Below are positions 47,224 through 57,717 of a DNA stretch of 64,000 nucleotides, piece by piece (positions within the stretch are counted from its first letter, which is position 1; each line of letters begins with the position of its first letter). The notes beneath the pieces were generated by a model. That model did not search any database. It was given only the letters and a program-made list of their open reading frames with translations, and was not told the DNA's origin. The stretch comes from Kosakonia radicincitans DSM 16656 (lineage in GTDB: Bacteria; Pseudomonadota; Gammaproteobacteria; Enterobacterales; Enterobacteriaceae), in the NCBI RefSeq assembly GCF_000280495.2, contig NZ_CP018016.1:1736001-1800000 (forward strand), written 5' to 3'. The translations under genes and the position numbers were made by a program.

Positions 47224-48384
47224 ATGGAGAGAAATGTCACGCTGGATTTTGTTCGTGGCATCGCCATTCTTGGTATTCTGCTGCTGAATATTACCGCCTT
47301 CGGTTTGCCGAAGGCGGCCTACCTGAATCCCGCCTGGTATGGCGACATCACGCAGCGCGATGCCTGGACATGGGCGCTGCTCGATCTGTTCGCTCAGGTG
47401 AAATTTCTCTCGCTGTTCGCCATTCTGTTCGGCGCAGGGCTGCAAATGTTGCTGCCGCGCGGTAAACGCTGGATCCAGTCGCGCCTGACGCTTCTGGTTA
47501 TTCTCGGGTTTCTACATGGCCTCTTTTTCTGGGATGGCGATATTCTGCTGGCCTACGGGCTAGTAGGGCTGATTGCCTGGCGGATGATCCGCGACGCGCA
47601 CAGCGTGAAGACGATGTTCAATACCGGCGTGGTGCTGTATCTGATTGGTATCGCCGTACTGCTGTTGCTGGGTGCCATTTCGGGCAGTACGCCTAACCGC
47701 TCCTGGCTGCCGGATGCCGCCAATGTGCAGTATGAAATGTGGTGGAAAACCAGCGGCAGCTTTACGGAGGCGCTCAGTAACCGCGCGGATATGCTGTCGA
47801 ATACGCTGCTGGCGCTGGGGGCGCAATACGGCTGGCAACTGGCCGGCATGATGCTGCTGGGGGCGGCTCTGATGCGTAGCGGCTGGCTGAGAGGGCAGTT
47901 CACTCTTCGTCACTACCGGCGCGTTGGCGCACTGCTGATTGGGCTTGGTATGTTGATCAACATTCCGTCCATTGTTGCGCAGTGGCAGCTTGGCTGGTCC
48001 TACCGTTGGTGCGCTTTCTTTTTACAGGCGCCGCGAGAACTTGGCGGCCCGATGCAGGCGATTGGCTATGCCGCGCTGGCGTGGGGGTTCTGGCCGCAAA
48101 TCTGCGGCAGTAAACTGGTGAGCGCGATTGCCTGCGTTGGCAGAATGGCGCTGAGTAACTATCTGCTGCAAACCCTGATCTGCACCACGCTGTTTAATCA
48201 TCTTGGTCTGTTTATGAAGTTTAACCGTTTGCAACTGCTGGCGTTTGTGCCGGTGGTATGGGCGGTCAACATCCTCTTCTCCGTATTCTGGCTTAAACAT
48301 TTCCGCCAGGGGCCCCTGGAGTGGTTGTGGCGGCAATTAACCGCTCGTGCTTCAGGGACATCATTAGAACGCACATCCAGATAA
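47224..48384 (+). CDS. yeiB: DUF418 membrane protein YeiB
   Basis: Inner-membrane protein of about ten helices, 386 residues. It has the N-terminal VTLDFVRGIAILGILLLNIT, the HGLFFWDGDILLAYG motif after helix 3 and the C-terminal DUF418 domain (VGRMALSNYLLQTLICTTLF). Related families include acyltransferase-like and transporter-like proteins; the function is unknown. It forms a unit with folE and precedes galS. Confidence 0.9.
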   Translation: MERNVTLDFVRGIAILGILLLNITAFGLPKAAYLNPAWYGDITQRDAWTWALLDLFAQVKFLSLFAILFGAGLQMLLPRGKRWIQSRLTLLVILGFLHGLFFWDGDILLAYGLVGLIAWRMIRDAHSVKTMFNTGVVLYLIGIAVLLLLGAISGSTPNRSWLPDAANVQYEMWWKTSGSFTEALSNRADMLSNTLLALGAQYGWQLAGMMLLGAALMRSGWLRGQFTLRHYRRVGALLIGLGMLINIPSIVAQWQLGWSYRWCAFFLQAPRELGGPMQAIGYAALAWGFWPQICGSKLVSAIACVGRMALSNYLLQTLICTTLFNHLGLFMKFNRLQLLAFVPVVWAVNILFSVFWLKHFRQGPLEWLWRQLTARASGTSLERTSR

Positions 48385-48414
48385 CGATCCCGATCACAAT
48401 CATTAACAAAATGG

Positions 48415-48430
48415 ATGTAACCGTTTCCAT
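48415..48430 (+). promoter_or_regulatory. GalS/GalR operator of galS
   Basis: ATGTAACCGTTTCCAT matches the gal operator consensus GTGNAANCGNTTNCAC in its TGTAANCGNTT core, 110 bases before galS; autoregulation is known in E. coli. Confidence 0.8.
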
Positions 48431-48433
48431 TCA

Positions 48434-48449
48434 TGTGAAGTCACTCACG
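48434..48449 (+). promoter_or_regulatory. CRP site of galS
   Basis: TGTGA-AGTCAC-TCACG matches the CRP consensus at nine of ten positions and lies three bases after the galS operator, the same operator-CRP order as at mglB. Confidence 0.75.
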
Positions 48450-48539
48450 TAGCGTTCCCGCACCGACTGCCAGAATAGCCTCCTTACTTAACCCAGGGGG
48501 TGAGTGTGAACAGCCGCAATCCAGAAAAGGTGGGTGAAA

Positions 48540-49565
48540 ATGATCACCATTCGTGACGTTGCCCGTCATGCGGGCGTCTCCGTCGCGACGGTTTCCCGCG
48601 TGCTGAATAATAGCGCGCTGGTAAGCCAGGATACGCGTGAGACGGTGATGAAAACGGTCGCCCAGCTTGGTTACCGCCCGAATGCCAACGCGCAGGCGCT
48701 GGCCACGCAGGTGAGCGATACCATCGGCGTGGTGGTGATGGATGTCTCGGATGCCTTCTTCGGCGCGCTGGTCAAAGCGGTGGATACCGTCGCGCAGCAG
48801 CACGATAAATATGTGCTGATCGGCAACAGTTACCATGAAGCCGAAAAGGAGCGCCACTCTATCGAAGTGCTGATCCGCCAGCGCTGTAACGCCCTGATTG
48901 TTCACTCGAAAGCGTTGAGCGATGAGGAGCTGGCAGGCTTTATGGAGCAGGTTCCGGGCATGGTGCTGATCAACCGGTTAGTACCAGGATATGCCCACCG
49001 CTGCGTCTGCCTTGATAACGTCAGCGGGGCGGTAATGGCAACCCGCATGTTGCTGAATAATGGTCATCAGCGCATCGGCTATCTGGCGTCCAGTCACCAT
49101 ATTGAAGACAACGATCTGCGCCGTGACGGCTGGTTCCGTGCGCTGGAAGAGCAGGGGATTGTGGCGCCGGATAGCTGGGTTGGCACTGGTTCGCCGGATA
49201 TGCAGGGCGGGGAAGCGGCAATGGTTGAGCTGCTTGGTCGCAATCTGCAACTCACCGCTGTCTTTGCCTACAACGACAGCATGGCAGCAGGGGCGTTGAC
49301 GGCGCTGAAAGATAACGGCATTGCGGTGCCGCAGCATTTATCATTGATTGGCTTCGATGATATTCCCATCGCCCGTTACACCGATCCGCAACTGACGACT
49401 GTGCGCTATCCGGTGGCGTCAATGGCGCGCCTTGCTACTGAGCTGGCGCTGCTGGGAGCCGCAGGGAAGCTGGATCTGCAGGCGTCGCACTGCTTTATGC
49501 CTACGCTGGTGCGCCGCCACTCTGTTGCCGCCCGGCAAACTGTGGCACCGATCACTAACTTATAA
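48540..49565 (+). CDS. galS: Galactose regulon isorepressor GalS
   Basis: LacI-family repressor of mgl and galP in response to galactose. The chosen ATG gives 341 residues: [23 protein letters not shown], hinge [12 protein letters not shown], then the sugar-binding core ([40 protein letters not shown]). A GTG two codons upstream is possible, but MITIRD is the conserved start. It stands directly before mglBAC, whose promoter carries the matching operator. Confidence 0.95.
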   Translation: MITIRDVARHAGVSVATVSRVLNNSALVSQDTRETVMKTVAQLGYRPNANAQALATQVSDTIGVVVMDVSDAFFGALVKAVDTVAQQHDKYVLIGNSYHEAEKERHSIEVLIRQRCNALIVHSKALSDEELAGFMEQVPGMVLINRLVPGYAHRCVCLDNVSGAVMATRMLLNNGHQRIGYLASSHHIEDNDLRRDGWFRALEEQGIVAPDSWVGTGSPDMQGGEAAMVELLGRNLQLTAVFAYNDSMAAGALTALKDNGIAVPQHLSLIGFDDIPIARYTDPQLTTVRYPVASMARLATELALLGAAGKLDLQASHCFMPTLVRRHSVAARQTVAPITNL

Positions 49566-49574
49566 CATCGGGTG

Positions 49575-49590
49575 ATGTAACCGTTTTCAA
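49575..49590 (+). promoter_or_regulatory. GalS/GalR operator of mglBAC
   Basis: ATGTAACCGTTTTCAA, nearly identical to the site before galS, three bases upstream of the CRP site. GalS binding beside CRP represses the operon. Confidence 0.85.
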
Positions 49591-49592
49591 TC

Positions 49593-49608
49593 TGTGAGTA
49601 AATTCACA
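49593..49608 (+). promoter_or_regulatory. CRP site of mglBAC
   Basis: TGTGAGTAAATTCACA is a perfect TGTGA-N6-TCACA. Its centre lies about 41 bases before the start of transcription predicted from the -10 box at 49630, a class II position. Confidence 0.92.
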
Positions 49609-49629
49609 GTATCTTAACAACGCGCTGAC

Positions 49630-49635
49630 TATGAT
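49630..49635 (+). promoter_or_regulatory. -10 box of the mgl promoter
   Basis: TATGAT matches TATAAT at five of six positions, with no good -35, as usual for a CRP-dependent promoter. It implies an untranslated leader of about 220 bases before mglB. Confidence 0.65.
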
Positions 49636-49861
49636 GTCAGCGTCTTAGAAGCTGAAACACGATGTAACGGTGATTATTCACTTTAACTACGGGTAATTGC
49701 TTTGATACATCGAAGAAATCGAACTTCTGGAGCGTTACCGAACACGGACGAGTGGAATTTTTTAGAGTGAACTTCGGTCGACCGTAACGTTTTAGTAACA
49801 TTCCGGCCTGCCGAGCATTATTCATAAGAACTACCCTGCATATAAAAAAACCGGAGATACC

Positions 49862-50860
49862 ATGAATAAGAAGGTGTTGACCCTTTCTGCTGTTATGGCA
49901 AGCATGCTTTTTGGCGCAGCCGCACACGCAGCCGATACCCGAATTGGTGTGACCATTTATAAGTATGACGACAACTTCATGTCTGTTGTGCGTAAAGCAA
50001 TTGAGAAAGATGCCAAAGCAGCGCCGGATGTTCAGTTGCTGATGAACGACTCCCAGAACGACCAGTCAAAACAGAATGATCAGATCGACGTTCTGCTGGC
50101 GAAGGGCGTGAAAGCGCTGGCCATCAACCTGGTTGACCCGGCGGCAGCGGGCACGGTAATTGAAAAAGCGCGCGGCCAGAACGTTCCGGTTGTTTTCTTC
50201 AACAAAGAGCCTTCCCGTAAAGCGCTGGATAGCTACGACAAAGCCTACTATGTGGGGACTGACTCTAAAGAATCCGGCGTGATTCAGGGCGACCTGATTG
50301 CGAAACATTGGGCCGCTAACCCGGCATGGGACCTGAACAAAGACGGTCAAATCCAGTACGTACTGCTGAAAGGTGAACCGGGCCATCCGGATGCGGAAGC
50401 GCGTACCACGTACGTTATCAAAGAGCTGAACGACAAAGGTATCAAAACGCAGCAGCTGGCGCTGGATACCGCAATGTGGGATACCGCTCAGGCGAAAGAT
50501 AAAATGGACGCCTGGCTCTCCGGCCCGAATGCAAACAAAATTGAAGTGGTTATCGCTAACAACGATGCGATGGCAATGGGCGCAGTTGAAGCACTGAAAG
50601 CACACAACAAGTCCTCCATCCCGGTCTTCGGCGTCGATGCGCTGCCAGAAGCACTGGCGCTGGTGAAATCCGGTGCGATGGCCGGTACGGTGCTGAACGA
50701 TGCCAACAACCAGGCGAAAGCAAGCTTTGATCTGGCGAAAAACCTCGCTGAAGGTAAAGGCGCCGCTGATGGCACCAACTGGAAAATCGACAATAAAATT
50801 GTTCGTATCCCTTACGTTGGTGTAGATAAAGACAACCTGGCTGAAATTGCCGGTAAATAA
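49862..50860 (+). CDS. mglB: D-galactose/D-glucose-binding protein MglB
   Basis: Periplasmic receptor for galactose and glucose, feeding MglAC and, through Trg, chemotaxis. The 332 residues equal E. coli. The signal peptide ends ...FGAAAHA before [17 protein letters not shown]. The EF-like calcium loop is [10 protein letters not shown], and the sugar-contact residues lie in [32 protein letters not shown] and [12 protein letters not shown]. First gene of the operon, with a hairpin after it that favours its high expression. Confidence 0.97.
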   Translation: MNKKVLTLSAVMASMLFGAAAHAADTRIGVTIYKYDDNFMSVVRKAIEKDAKAAPDVQLLMNDSQNDQSKQNDQIDVLLAKGVKALAINLVDPAAAGTVIEKARGQNVPVVFFNKEPSRKALDSYDKAYYVGTDSKESGVIQGDLIAKHWAANPAWDLNKDGQIQYVLLKGEPGHPDAEARTTYVIKELNDKGIKTQQLALDTAMWDTAQAKDKMDAWLSGPNANKIEVVIANNDAMAMGAVEALKAHNKSSIPVFGVDALPEALALVKSGAMAGTVLNDANNQAKASFDLAKNLAEGKGAADGTNWKIDNKIVRIPYVGVDKDNLAEIAGK

Positions 50861-50883
50861 TATTTAAGTAAGCATGTTCTCAT

Positions 50884-50907
50884 TGGGCGTATTAATTAAT
50901 ACGCCCA
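50884..50907 (+). repeat. Intercistronic palindrome between mglB and mglA
   Basis: Perfect 24-base palindrome with arms TGGGCGTATTAA / TTAATACGCCCA, 24 bases past mglB. As RNA it forms a stable hairpin that can protect the mglB message and reduce downstream expression; no T run follows. Confidence 0.85.
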
Positions 50908-50944
50908 TTAATAATACGATATGCCAGGCCAACAAGGTATAATT

Positions 50945-52465
50945 ATGGTCAGCAATAATACTCAGTCGTCAGGTGAATTCTTGTTGGAAATGAGCAATAT
51001 CAACAAGTCTTTTCCAGGCGTAAAGGCACTCGATAATGTCAATTTAAAAGTCCGTCCACATTCCATTCATGCATTAATGGGTGAAAACGGCGCAGGTAAA
51101 TCAACATTATTAAAATGTCTTTTTGGGATCTATCAAAAAGATTCCGGTAGCATTCTTTTTCAGGGACAAGAGATCGATTTCCATTCCGCGAAAGAAGCGC
51201 TGGAAAATGGTATTTCGATGGTTCACCAGGAACTTAACCTGGTGCTGCAACGTTCCGTGATGGACAATATGTGGCTGGGTCGTTACCCGACCAAAGGTAT
51301 GTTTGTCGATCAGGAAAAAATGTACCGCGATACCAAAGCCATTTTTGATGAGCTGGATATTGATATTGATCCACGGGCGCGTGTGGGAACATTGTCTGTT
51401 TCACAAATGCAGATGATTGAAATTGCGAAAGCATTCTCCTATAACGCCAAAATCGTTATTATGGATGAACCAACTTCGTCTCTGACTGAAAAAGAAGTCA
51501 ATCATCTTTTTAAAATTATCCGCAAGCTGAAAGAACGCGGCTGCGGTATTGTTTATATCTCCCATAAAATGGAAGAGATATTTCAGTTGTGTGATGAAAT
51601 AACCGTCCTGCGCGATGGCCAGTGGATTGCCACTCAGCCGCTGGAAGGGCTGGATATGGATAAGATCATCGCCATGATGGTCGGACGTTCTCTGAACCAG
51701 CGCTTCCCGGATAAACAGAACACACCAGGGGAAACCATTCTTGAAGTGCGTAATCTGACCTCGTTGCGCCAGCCCTCCATTCGCGATATCAGCTTTGATT
51801 TGCGCAAAGGGGAAATTCTCGGCATTGCCGGGCTGGTAGGGGCGAAACGTACCGACATTGTTGAAACCCTATTCGGCATTCGCGAGAAATCATCCGGGAC
51901 CATTAAGCTGCATGGCAAACCGATTAATAATCACAACGCCAATGAAGCGATTAATAATGGCTTCGCGCTGGTGACCGAAGAGCGCCGTTCTACCGGTATT
52001 TATGCTTACCTTGATATCGGTTTTAACTCATTGATTTCTAATATTCAAAACTATAAAAACAAAGTTGGCTTACTGGATAATAGCCGCATGAAGAGTGATA
52101 CCCAGTGGGTTATCGACTCGATGCGTGTGAAAACGCCAGGACACCGCACACAAATTGGTTCGTTATCCGGTGGTAACCAGCAGAAGGTTATTATTGGCCG
52201 CTGGTTATTAACTCAGCCGGAAATTTTAATGCTCGATGAGCCGACCCGCGGTATTGATGTTGGTGCGAAATTTGAAATCTACCAACTGATTGCCGAACTG
52301 GCCAAGAAAAATAAGGGGATTATTATTATTTCCTCTGAAATGCCTGAGTTGTTAGGCATCACTGACCGTATTCTGGTAATGAGCAATGGCCTCGTCTCCG
52401 GGATTGTTGATACTAAAACGACAACGCAAAACGAAATTCTCCGTCTTGCGTCTTTGCACCTTTAA
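50945..52465 (+). CDS. mglA: Galactose/methylgalactoside ABC ATPase MglA
   Basis: Double ATPase of the sugar importer (CUT2 type), 506 residues as in E. coli. The first cassette has [23 protein letters not shown] and [11 protein letters not shown]. The second has the atypical Walker [12 protein letters not shown] (not expected to hydrolyse ATP), then [14 protein letters not shown] and [11 protein letters not shown]. The ATG at 50945 opens [20 protein letters not shown]; an in-frame start eight codons earlier is less likely. Confidence 0.96.
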   Translation: MVSNNTQSSGEFLLEMSNINKSFPGVKALDNVNLKVRPHSIHALMGENGAGKSTLLKCLFGIYQKDSGSILFQGQEIDFHSAKEALENGISMVHQELNLVLQRSVMDNMWLGRYPTKGMFVDQEKMYRDTKAIFDELDIDIDPRARVGTLSVSQMQMIEIAKAFSYNAKIVIMDEPTSSLTEKEVNHLFKIIRKLKERGCGIVYISHKMEEIFQLCDEITVLRDGQWIATQPLEGLDMDKIIAMMVGRSLNQRFPDKQNTPGETILEVRNLTSLRQPSIRDISFDLRKGEILGIAGLVGAKRTDIVETLFGIREKSSGTIKLHGKPINNHNANEAINNGFALVTEERRSTGIYAYLDIGFNSLISNIQNYKNKVGLLDNSRMKSDTQWVIDSMRVKTPGHRTQIGSLSGGNQQKVIIGRWLLTQPEILMLDEPTRGIDVGAKFEIYQLIAELAKKNKGIIIISSEMPELLGITDRILVMSNGLVSGIVDTKTTTQNEILRLASLHL

Positions 52466-52480
52466 GATCAGGGGCTCCTC

Positions 52481-53491
52481 ATGAGTGCGTTAAATAAGAA
52501 AACTTTTCTCACTTATCTGAAAGACGGCGGTATTTACGTTGTTCTTTTAGTGTTACTGGCCATTATCATTTTTCAGGATCCCACTTTCTTAAGTCTGCTG
52601 AACTTAAGTAATATTCTGACCCAATCTTCAGTGCGTATTATTATTGCGCTGGGTGTGGCGGGCTTAATCGTTACTCAGGGTACTGACCTTTCCGCAGGGC
52701 GCCAGGTTGGGCTTGCCGCGGTGGTGGCGGCAACCTTGTTGCAGTCGATGGAAAACGTCAACAAAGTCTTCCCGGATATGGCGACCATGCCGATTCCGGT
52801 GGTGATTCTGATTGTCTGCGCAATCGGCGCGGTGATTGGTCTGGTGAACGGTATCGTGATTGCGTACCTTAACGTGACGCCGTTTATTACCACGCTCGGT
52901 ACGATGATCATCGTTTACGGTATCAACTCCCTGTACTACGACTTCGTTGGCGCGTCGCCCATTTCTGGCTTCGACAGCGGCTTCTCGACCTTTACGCAGG
53001 GCTTTGTCGCGCTGGGCAGCTTCCGTCTGTCGTACATCACCTTCTATGCGTTGATTGCTGTCGCCTTTGTCTGGGTTCTGTGGAATAAAACCCGCTTTGG
53101 CAAAAATATTTTCGCCATCGGCGGTAACCCGGAAGCGGCGAAAGTCTCGGGCGTTAACGTTGCGCTGAACCTGCTGATGATTTATGCCCTTTCCGGTGTG
53201 TTCTACGCGTTCGGTGGGATGCTGGAAGCCGGTCGTATCGGTTCCGCGACCAACAACCTCGGCTTCATGTATGAGCTGGATGCGATCGCCGCGTGCGTGG
53301 TGGGCGGCGTCTCCTTCAGCGGCGGCGTGGGTACGGTTATCGGTGTGGTAACGGGTGTTATTATCTTCACCGTTATCAACTACGGCCTGACCTATATCGG
53401 TATCAACCCGTACTGGCAGTATATTATCAAGGGCGGAATCATCATTTTCGCCGTAGCGCTGGACTCATTAAAATACGCACGTAAGAAATAA
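52481..53491 (+). CDS. mglC: Galactose/methylgalactoside ABC permease MglC
   Basis: Homodimeric membrane component of the CUT2 importer, 336 residues and about ten helices. IALGVAGLIVTQGTDLSAGR and the conserved GGNPEAAKVSGVNV coupling region identify the family. It starts 15 bases after mglA and closes the operon; in K-12 preA-preT follow, but not here. Confidence 0.96.
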   Translation: MSALNKKTFLTYLKDGGIYVVLLVLLAIIIFQDPTFLSLLNLSNILTQSSVRIIIALGVAGLIVTQGTDLSAGRQVGLAAVVAATLLQSMENVNKVFPDMATMPIPVVILIVCAIGAVIGLVNGIVIAYLNVTPFITTLGTMIIVYGINSLYYDFVGASPISGFDSGFSTFTQGFVALGSFRLSYITFYALIAVAFVWVLWNKTRFGKNIFAIGGNPEAAKVSGVNVALNLLMIYALSGVFYAFGGMLEAGRIGSATNNLGFMYELDAIAACVVGGVSFSGGVGTVIGVVTGVIIFTVINYGLTYIGINPYWQYIIKGGIIIFAVALDSLKYARKK

Positions 53492-53507
53492 TTCAGATAT
53501 GCTTATC

Positions 53508-53537
53508 AAGCCCGCTTCCCGTAGCGGGCTTTTTTTT
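53508..53537 (+). terminator. Intrinsic terminator of mglBAC
   Basis: Stem AAGCCCGCT / AGCGGGCTT with loop TCCCGT and a T run, 16 bases past the mglC stop. Confidence 0.93.
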
Positions 53538-53679
53538 GCCTTTTTTCACCGTGTTATAGATTTTTCTTACTGAAAATAGCGCCTGATGACCACAAAAAAA
53601 CTTCATGACAACTGACTTGTTAAATTTTTCATTTCAATGCTACGCTGAATTAAGACACAGCGTTTATAAGGAGATTGAG

Positions 53680-53907
53680 ATGAACAGCGCAGGTGTATTT
53701 CCCGCATTCCCCGTCACTGGCTGGCAGGTTGGGGCAGTAGATAACGCGCACGGCGTGGTGATGAAGTTTGGCTACAGCACATCGCCAGCCGGGCCGGGCG
53801 CATCGGTGTTTGATTCGCAGTTCTTTGATTTATCCCCCGAGCAGGTCAGAAGCCTGATTTACGACCTGGAACGTTGTTTACATCAGTGCGAGGACAAAGT
53901 GGCCTGA
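53680..53907 (+). CDS. BssS-like small protein
   Basis: A 75-residue protein with strong AAGGAG six bases before the ATG. It resembles BssS (YceP), the biofilm-regulating protein of E. coli: PVTGWQVGAVDNAHGVVMKF here against PLVGWDISTVDSYDALMLRL in BssS, as recalled, and a C-terminal helix LSPEQVRSLIYDLERCL where BssS has a similar one. This suggests a paralogue of the BssS family. BssS itself normally lies elsewhere on the chromosome. Its own promoter seems likely because the mgl terminator precedes it. Function beyond family resemblance is unknown. Confidence 0.7.
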   Translation: MNSAGVFPAFPVTGWQVGAVDNAHGVVMKFGYSTSPAGPGASVFDSQFFDLSPEQVRSLIYDLERCLHQCEDKVA

Positions 53908-54104
53908 TAGTGTTATTCAACTGCCATCTGCGGTGTCTTACTAAACATATCATCGGGATGGCAGACCATTATTTCCCAAATTACACAACCGCTTATTCCC
54001 CTCCGTATAATAATTAAGTCAATTCTGAATGCCTTCATCTGCATGGCTATTTACGCTTAAAGGAATGAATCTGTGAAAGTTGTATACGCAGCTCAGGGGC
54101 GCTT

Positions 54105-54530
54105 ATGAATTTTGTGTATTTTAAAGTTGATAGTTTACCGTACGAAAAAAATCACCAGACCAGTTTCTATTTAAAAGGCGTAGAGTTATTGCGCGATGGC
54201 GATATTATTGCCACCCCTGGTGATATTAAAATTACCGCGTTACCGTTCTTCTATTTTTGTATTGTGCCAACGGGGTTTCGCAAAATAGAATTCCGTTTAA
54301 AAAATAGTCCACCGGCGCGAATCGTATGCAGTGTGGGTTATCTGAAGACCGGTGAATATCTGGTTGATACGCCTGAAGGGGAGGTGATTTTACCATTCAA
54401 CGCGCTGAACGGATTATGGACGCTGGATCGCATGGCGCAGACCACTATTGACCACCGCGATTTTCTCGCGCGTCGTTTTACACTGATCCGTCCGGTGAAA
54501 AATACGACCCGCAACACATCAGTGAATTAA
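54105..54530 (+). CDS. Hypothetical protein
   Basis: Not recognised. The 141-residue frame (MNFVYFKVDSLPYEKNHQTS...) has AGGGGCGC before the ATG, no signal peptide and one moderately hydrophobic stretch (ITALPFFYFCIVP) too short and isolated to call a helix with confidence. The beta-rich composition suggests a soluble domain. The first half and upstream DNA are more AT-rich than neighbours, suggesting recent acquisition. It converges with sanA, with six bases between them. It occupies the place of yeiS-preT-preA of K-12. Confidence 0.6.
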   Translation: MNFVYFKVDSLPYEKNHQTSFYLKGVELLRDGDIIATPGDIKITALPFFYFCIVPTGFRKIEFRLKNSPPARIVCSVGYLKTGEYLVDTPEGEVILPFNALNGLWTLDRMAQTTIDHRDFLARRFTLIRPVKNTTRNTSVN

Positions 54531-54536
54531 ACGCGC

Positions 54537-55265
<729 letters not shown>

Positions 55266-55350
55266 TCAGTACAGGAGTGAAATTTAACTCAGGCTACTTT
55301 ACCCGTCTGGCAAGCGCAAGAAACAGAAGCTCAACTGCGGGCTTTTTCAT

Positions 55351-55373
55351 CACTGCGGGTTTTGCCCGCAGTG
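55351..55373 (-). terminator. Hairpin after cdd
   Basis: Perfect 9-bp stem CACTGCGGG / CCCGCAGTG with a five-base loop, nine bases past the cdd stop. The following minus-strand bases (ATGAAAAAG) lack a T run, so termination is unsure. Confidence 0.5.
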
Positions 55374-55381
55374 TGAGGAGA

Positions 55382-56266
55382 TCAGGCGAGTTGCAGGCGT
55401 TCTATCTGATGACAGCCAATGGTGCGCAGCGTGGCGGCGGTGGCATCCCACTGGGTTAGTGGCGCATCAGCACGTTCTGCCAGCACGGCCCGTTCAATAT
55501 CGGCGTAATCATAACCGTTAAGGCTCAGCAGGTTCAGCGCGCTTTGTAACGGCGGCAGCGACGGGTTGAAGGCAGCATTTTCGGCATAACGACCGCTGAA
55601 AATCTGCCCGTCACGACACAAAATGGCCACGCCGGCAGGGGAGTTGGTATACGGCGCGTGGCTCTGATTCGCTGCGTTAATTGCCGCCTGCGCCAGTTCA
55701 TCGCCGTCCGGCAGGAAACCGTGATCGGCGTTATCCATCAGCAGCGTTTTGATCTCCAGATCTTTCGGACCAAACGCATCCGGCAGGTAATGACCCAGCG
55801 TATGCGGCGCGCGACCCGGCAGATGAATATGCAGATCCAGCCCGCTGTTGAGCTCATTCATAAATTGACGACAGTGACCACACGGCGTGTAGTTCACCGT
55901 CACGGCGGAGAGGGATTTTTCACCGCGTAGCCAGGCATGGCTGATGGCGCTTTGCTCGGCGTGCACAGATTGTTGCAGGGTGCTGCCAGCAAACTCCATA
56001 TTCGCGCCGAAATACCACGTACCGCTGATACCGCGCGCGATGGCACCAACATTGAAATGAGAGAGATCGGTACGGGCGCATGCTGCGGCCAGCGGCAGCA
56101 GCGCAAACGCCAGCGCGTCTTCATTCAGACCGCTGGCACGTTGCAATGTTGCCACCTGCTCTGCGCTCAACATCGCGGGGAAGTGCGCATCAGCCAGCAG
56201 CGGTGCCAGCGCGGTTTGCAGGTTCTCCGTAAGCCCGGAAAAAGCAGTGTGAAAACGTGGATGCAT
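55382..56266 (-). CDS. cdd: Cytidine deaminase
   Basis: Deaminates cytidine and deoxycytidine to uridines in pyrimidine salvage. Large dimeric type, 294 residues. The zinc site is [11 protein letters not shown] (His and catalytic Glu) with [12 protein letters not shown] (two Cys). The start [20 protein letters not shown] is standard. Two CRP-type sites upstream copy the K-12 CRP-CytR control region. Confidence 0.96.
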   Translation of the reverse strand: MHPRFHTAFSGLTENLQTALAPLLADAHFPAMLSAEQVATLQRASGLNEDALAFALLPLAAACARTDLSHFNVGAIARGISGTWYFGANMEFAGSTLQQSVHAEQSAISHAWLRGEKSLSAVTVNYTPCGHCRQFMNELNSGLDLHIHLPGRAPHTLGHYLPDAFGPKDLEIKTLLMDNADHGFLPDGDELAQAAINAANQSHAPYTNSPAGVAILCRDGQIFSGRYAENAAFNPSLPPLQSALNLLSLNGYDYADIERAVLAERADAPLTQWDATAATLRTIGCHQIERLQLA

Positions 56267-56293
56267 AGCAGTGCCTCATAGCAGTGTATTGGA

Positions 56294-56299
56294 ATCGTA
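56294..56299 (-). promoter_or_regulatory. -10 box of the cdd promoter
   Basis: Minus-strand TACGAT, placed so that the nearer CRP site is about 40 bases before the start of transcription. Confidence 0.5.
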
Positions 56300-56325
56300 G
56301 TTTACGGGGCGGAATTACCCTTATG

Positions 56326-56341
56326 TGTGATTAAAATCACA
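56326..56341 (-). promoter_or_regulatory. Proximal CRP site of cdd
   Basis: TGTGATTAAAATCACA is a perfect TGTGA-N6-TCACA, near -41 of the proposed cdd promoter. Confidence 0.88.
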
Positions 56342-56376
56342 CTGCCATTGCAACTTATGTAACCACCAGCGATAAA

Positions 56377-56392
56377 TGCGCGAAGTATCGCA
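56377..56392 (-). promoter_or_regulatory. Distal CRP site of cdd
   Basis: Minus strand TGCGATACTTCGCGCA, close to the distal CRP target of E. coli cdd. It is centred 51 bases from the proximal site; a CytR-type half-site (TTGCAA, 56348-56353) lies between them. Confidence 0.65.
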
Positions 56393-56396
56393 AATT

Positions 56397-57092
56397 TTAA
56401 CCGACGACAGCCAGAATGATTGGGAACAAAAATGGCGCGACCAGGGAGGTAATGATCCCGCAAATAACCAGCGCCAGGGAGCTGAACGCTCCTTCCTGGT
56501 AATCCAGCTCTGCGCAGCGCGCGGTGCCCAGCGCATGTGACGCGGTTCCCATCGCCAGCCCACGGGCGGATTTGGTATGAATATGCATTGCATTCAGCAG
56601 GGTATGACCGAATACCGCGCCCAGCACACCGACAAAAATCACGCAAACGGCGCTGATTGCCGGAATACCGCCAATGCTGCCGCCTACGGCCATCGCAATA
56701 GGAGTGGTGACCGATTTCGGTAATACCGATGCAGCGATTTGCGGTGTCGCGCCCATCAATAAAGCAATAACGGCGCCGCTGGTCATTGCAACCACGCTGC
56801 CGACAAAACAGATGGTGATGATCGATTTCCAGCGCGCGCGGATCTGGTGTAGCTGTTCATAGAGCGGAAAAGCCAGCGCGACTACTGCCGGTTGCAGCAG
56901 ATCGTTCAGAACTTTGCTGCCCTGAAAATAGTGATCGTAGGGGATGCCGGTGATTAAGAGAATGGGGATAATCACGATCATTGCCACCAGCAGTGGATTC
57001 AGCAACGGCATTTTGAAACGTGCGGCCAGCTTACGCGCGGCAAAAAAGACCACCAGCGTCAGGGGCAACGACCACCAGATATACGTCATCAT
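56397..57092 (-). CDS. yohK: LrgB/CidB-family membrane protein YohK
   Basis: Inner-membrane protein of 231 residues, the larger partner of YohJ. The family motifs [40 protein letters not shown] and [20 protein letters not shown] are present. It was long grouped with holin-antiholin systems; in E. coli YohJK has been reported to take up 3-hydroxypropionate and similar acids. The start overlaps the yohJ stop by four bases (ATGA). Confidence 0.94.
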   Translation of the reverse strand: MMTYIWWSLPLTLVVFFAARKLAARFKMPLLNPLLVAMIVIIPILLITGIPYDHYFQGSKVLNDLLQPAVVALAFPLYEQLHQIRARWKSIITICFVGSVVAMTSGAVIALLMGATPQIAASVLPKSVTTPIAMAVGGSIGGIPAISAVCVIFVGVLGAVFGHTLLNAMHIHTKSARGLAMGTASHALGTARCAELDYQEGAFSSLALVICGIITSLVAPFLFPIILAVVG

Positions 57093-57487
57093 TCTTTGCT
57101 ACCTTTTTGTCCTGCTACTTTGCGTTCGCCGTGTACCAGATGCGTACTCCAGCTCACCACCAAAAAGACAATTACCGTGCTGACGGCACAGGAAACAATA
57201 ATCGGCCCGAACTGCGCCCGCAGCAGGTCGTAATACTGCATCACCCCCACGCCAATCGGGACGAACAGCAGCGCCATATAGCGGATTAGCAGGAAGCAGC
57301 CAGGATTGACCCACTTCGCCGGAAGGATTTGCAGCGCCAGCAGCACAAACATAATCAGCATGCCAATAATGCTGCCAGGAATCGTGATTGGCAGTAGCGA
57401 AGAGAGCCAGATACCTGCATAAAGACAGGCATAGATAAGCACGAAAGCACGAAGATATTGCCAGATAATATTCAATGATTTACTCAT
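57089..57487 (-). CDS. yohJ: LrgA/CidA-family membrane protein YohJ
   Basis: Small partner with four helices, 132 residues as in E. coli: [20 protein letters not shown], the motif [20 protein letters not shown] and [15 protein letters not shown]. The ATG at 57487 ([14 protein letters not shown]) has AAGGGC upstream; the longer reading adds 12 doubtful residues. First gene of yohJK. Confidence 0.93.
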   Translation of the reverse strand: MSKSLNIIWQYLRAFVLIYACLYAGIWLSSLLPITIPGSIIGMLIMFVLLALQILPAKWVNPGCFLLIRYMALLFVPIGVGVMQYYDLLRAQFGPIIVSCAVSTVIVFLVVSWSTHLVHGERKVAGQKGSKE

Positions 57488-57717
57488 GGTGAAAGCCCTT
57501 GCTGAAACGCATTCATCATACAATTAAAGCTTAAAACGTGCTACTGATCACATCATGAATTATGAGCATACCAAACATTCCATTTGTGAACGTCAGGCAT
57601 TCTTACAAGATTTGCCGTGTGAACCTCGCTCAGTGTAGTTTTCCCGCGTAATAAAGGCACTTTCCTCGCTGCAACGGAGGCGCTACTATGTCGCCTCATT
57701 TTTTCCCGGGGTGGTCT

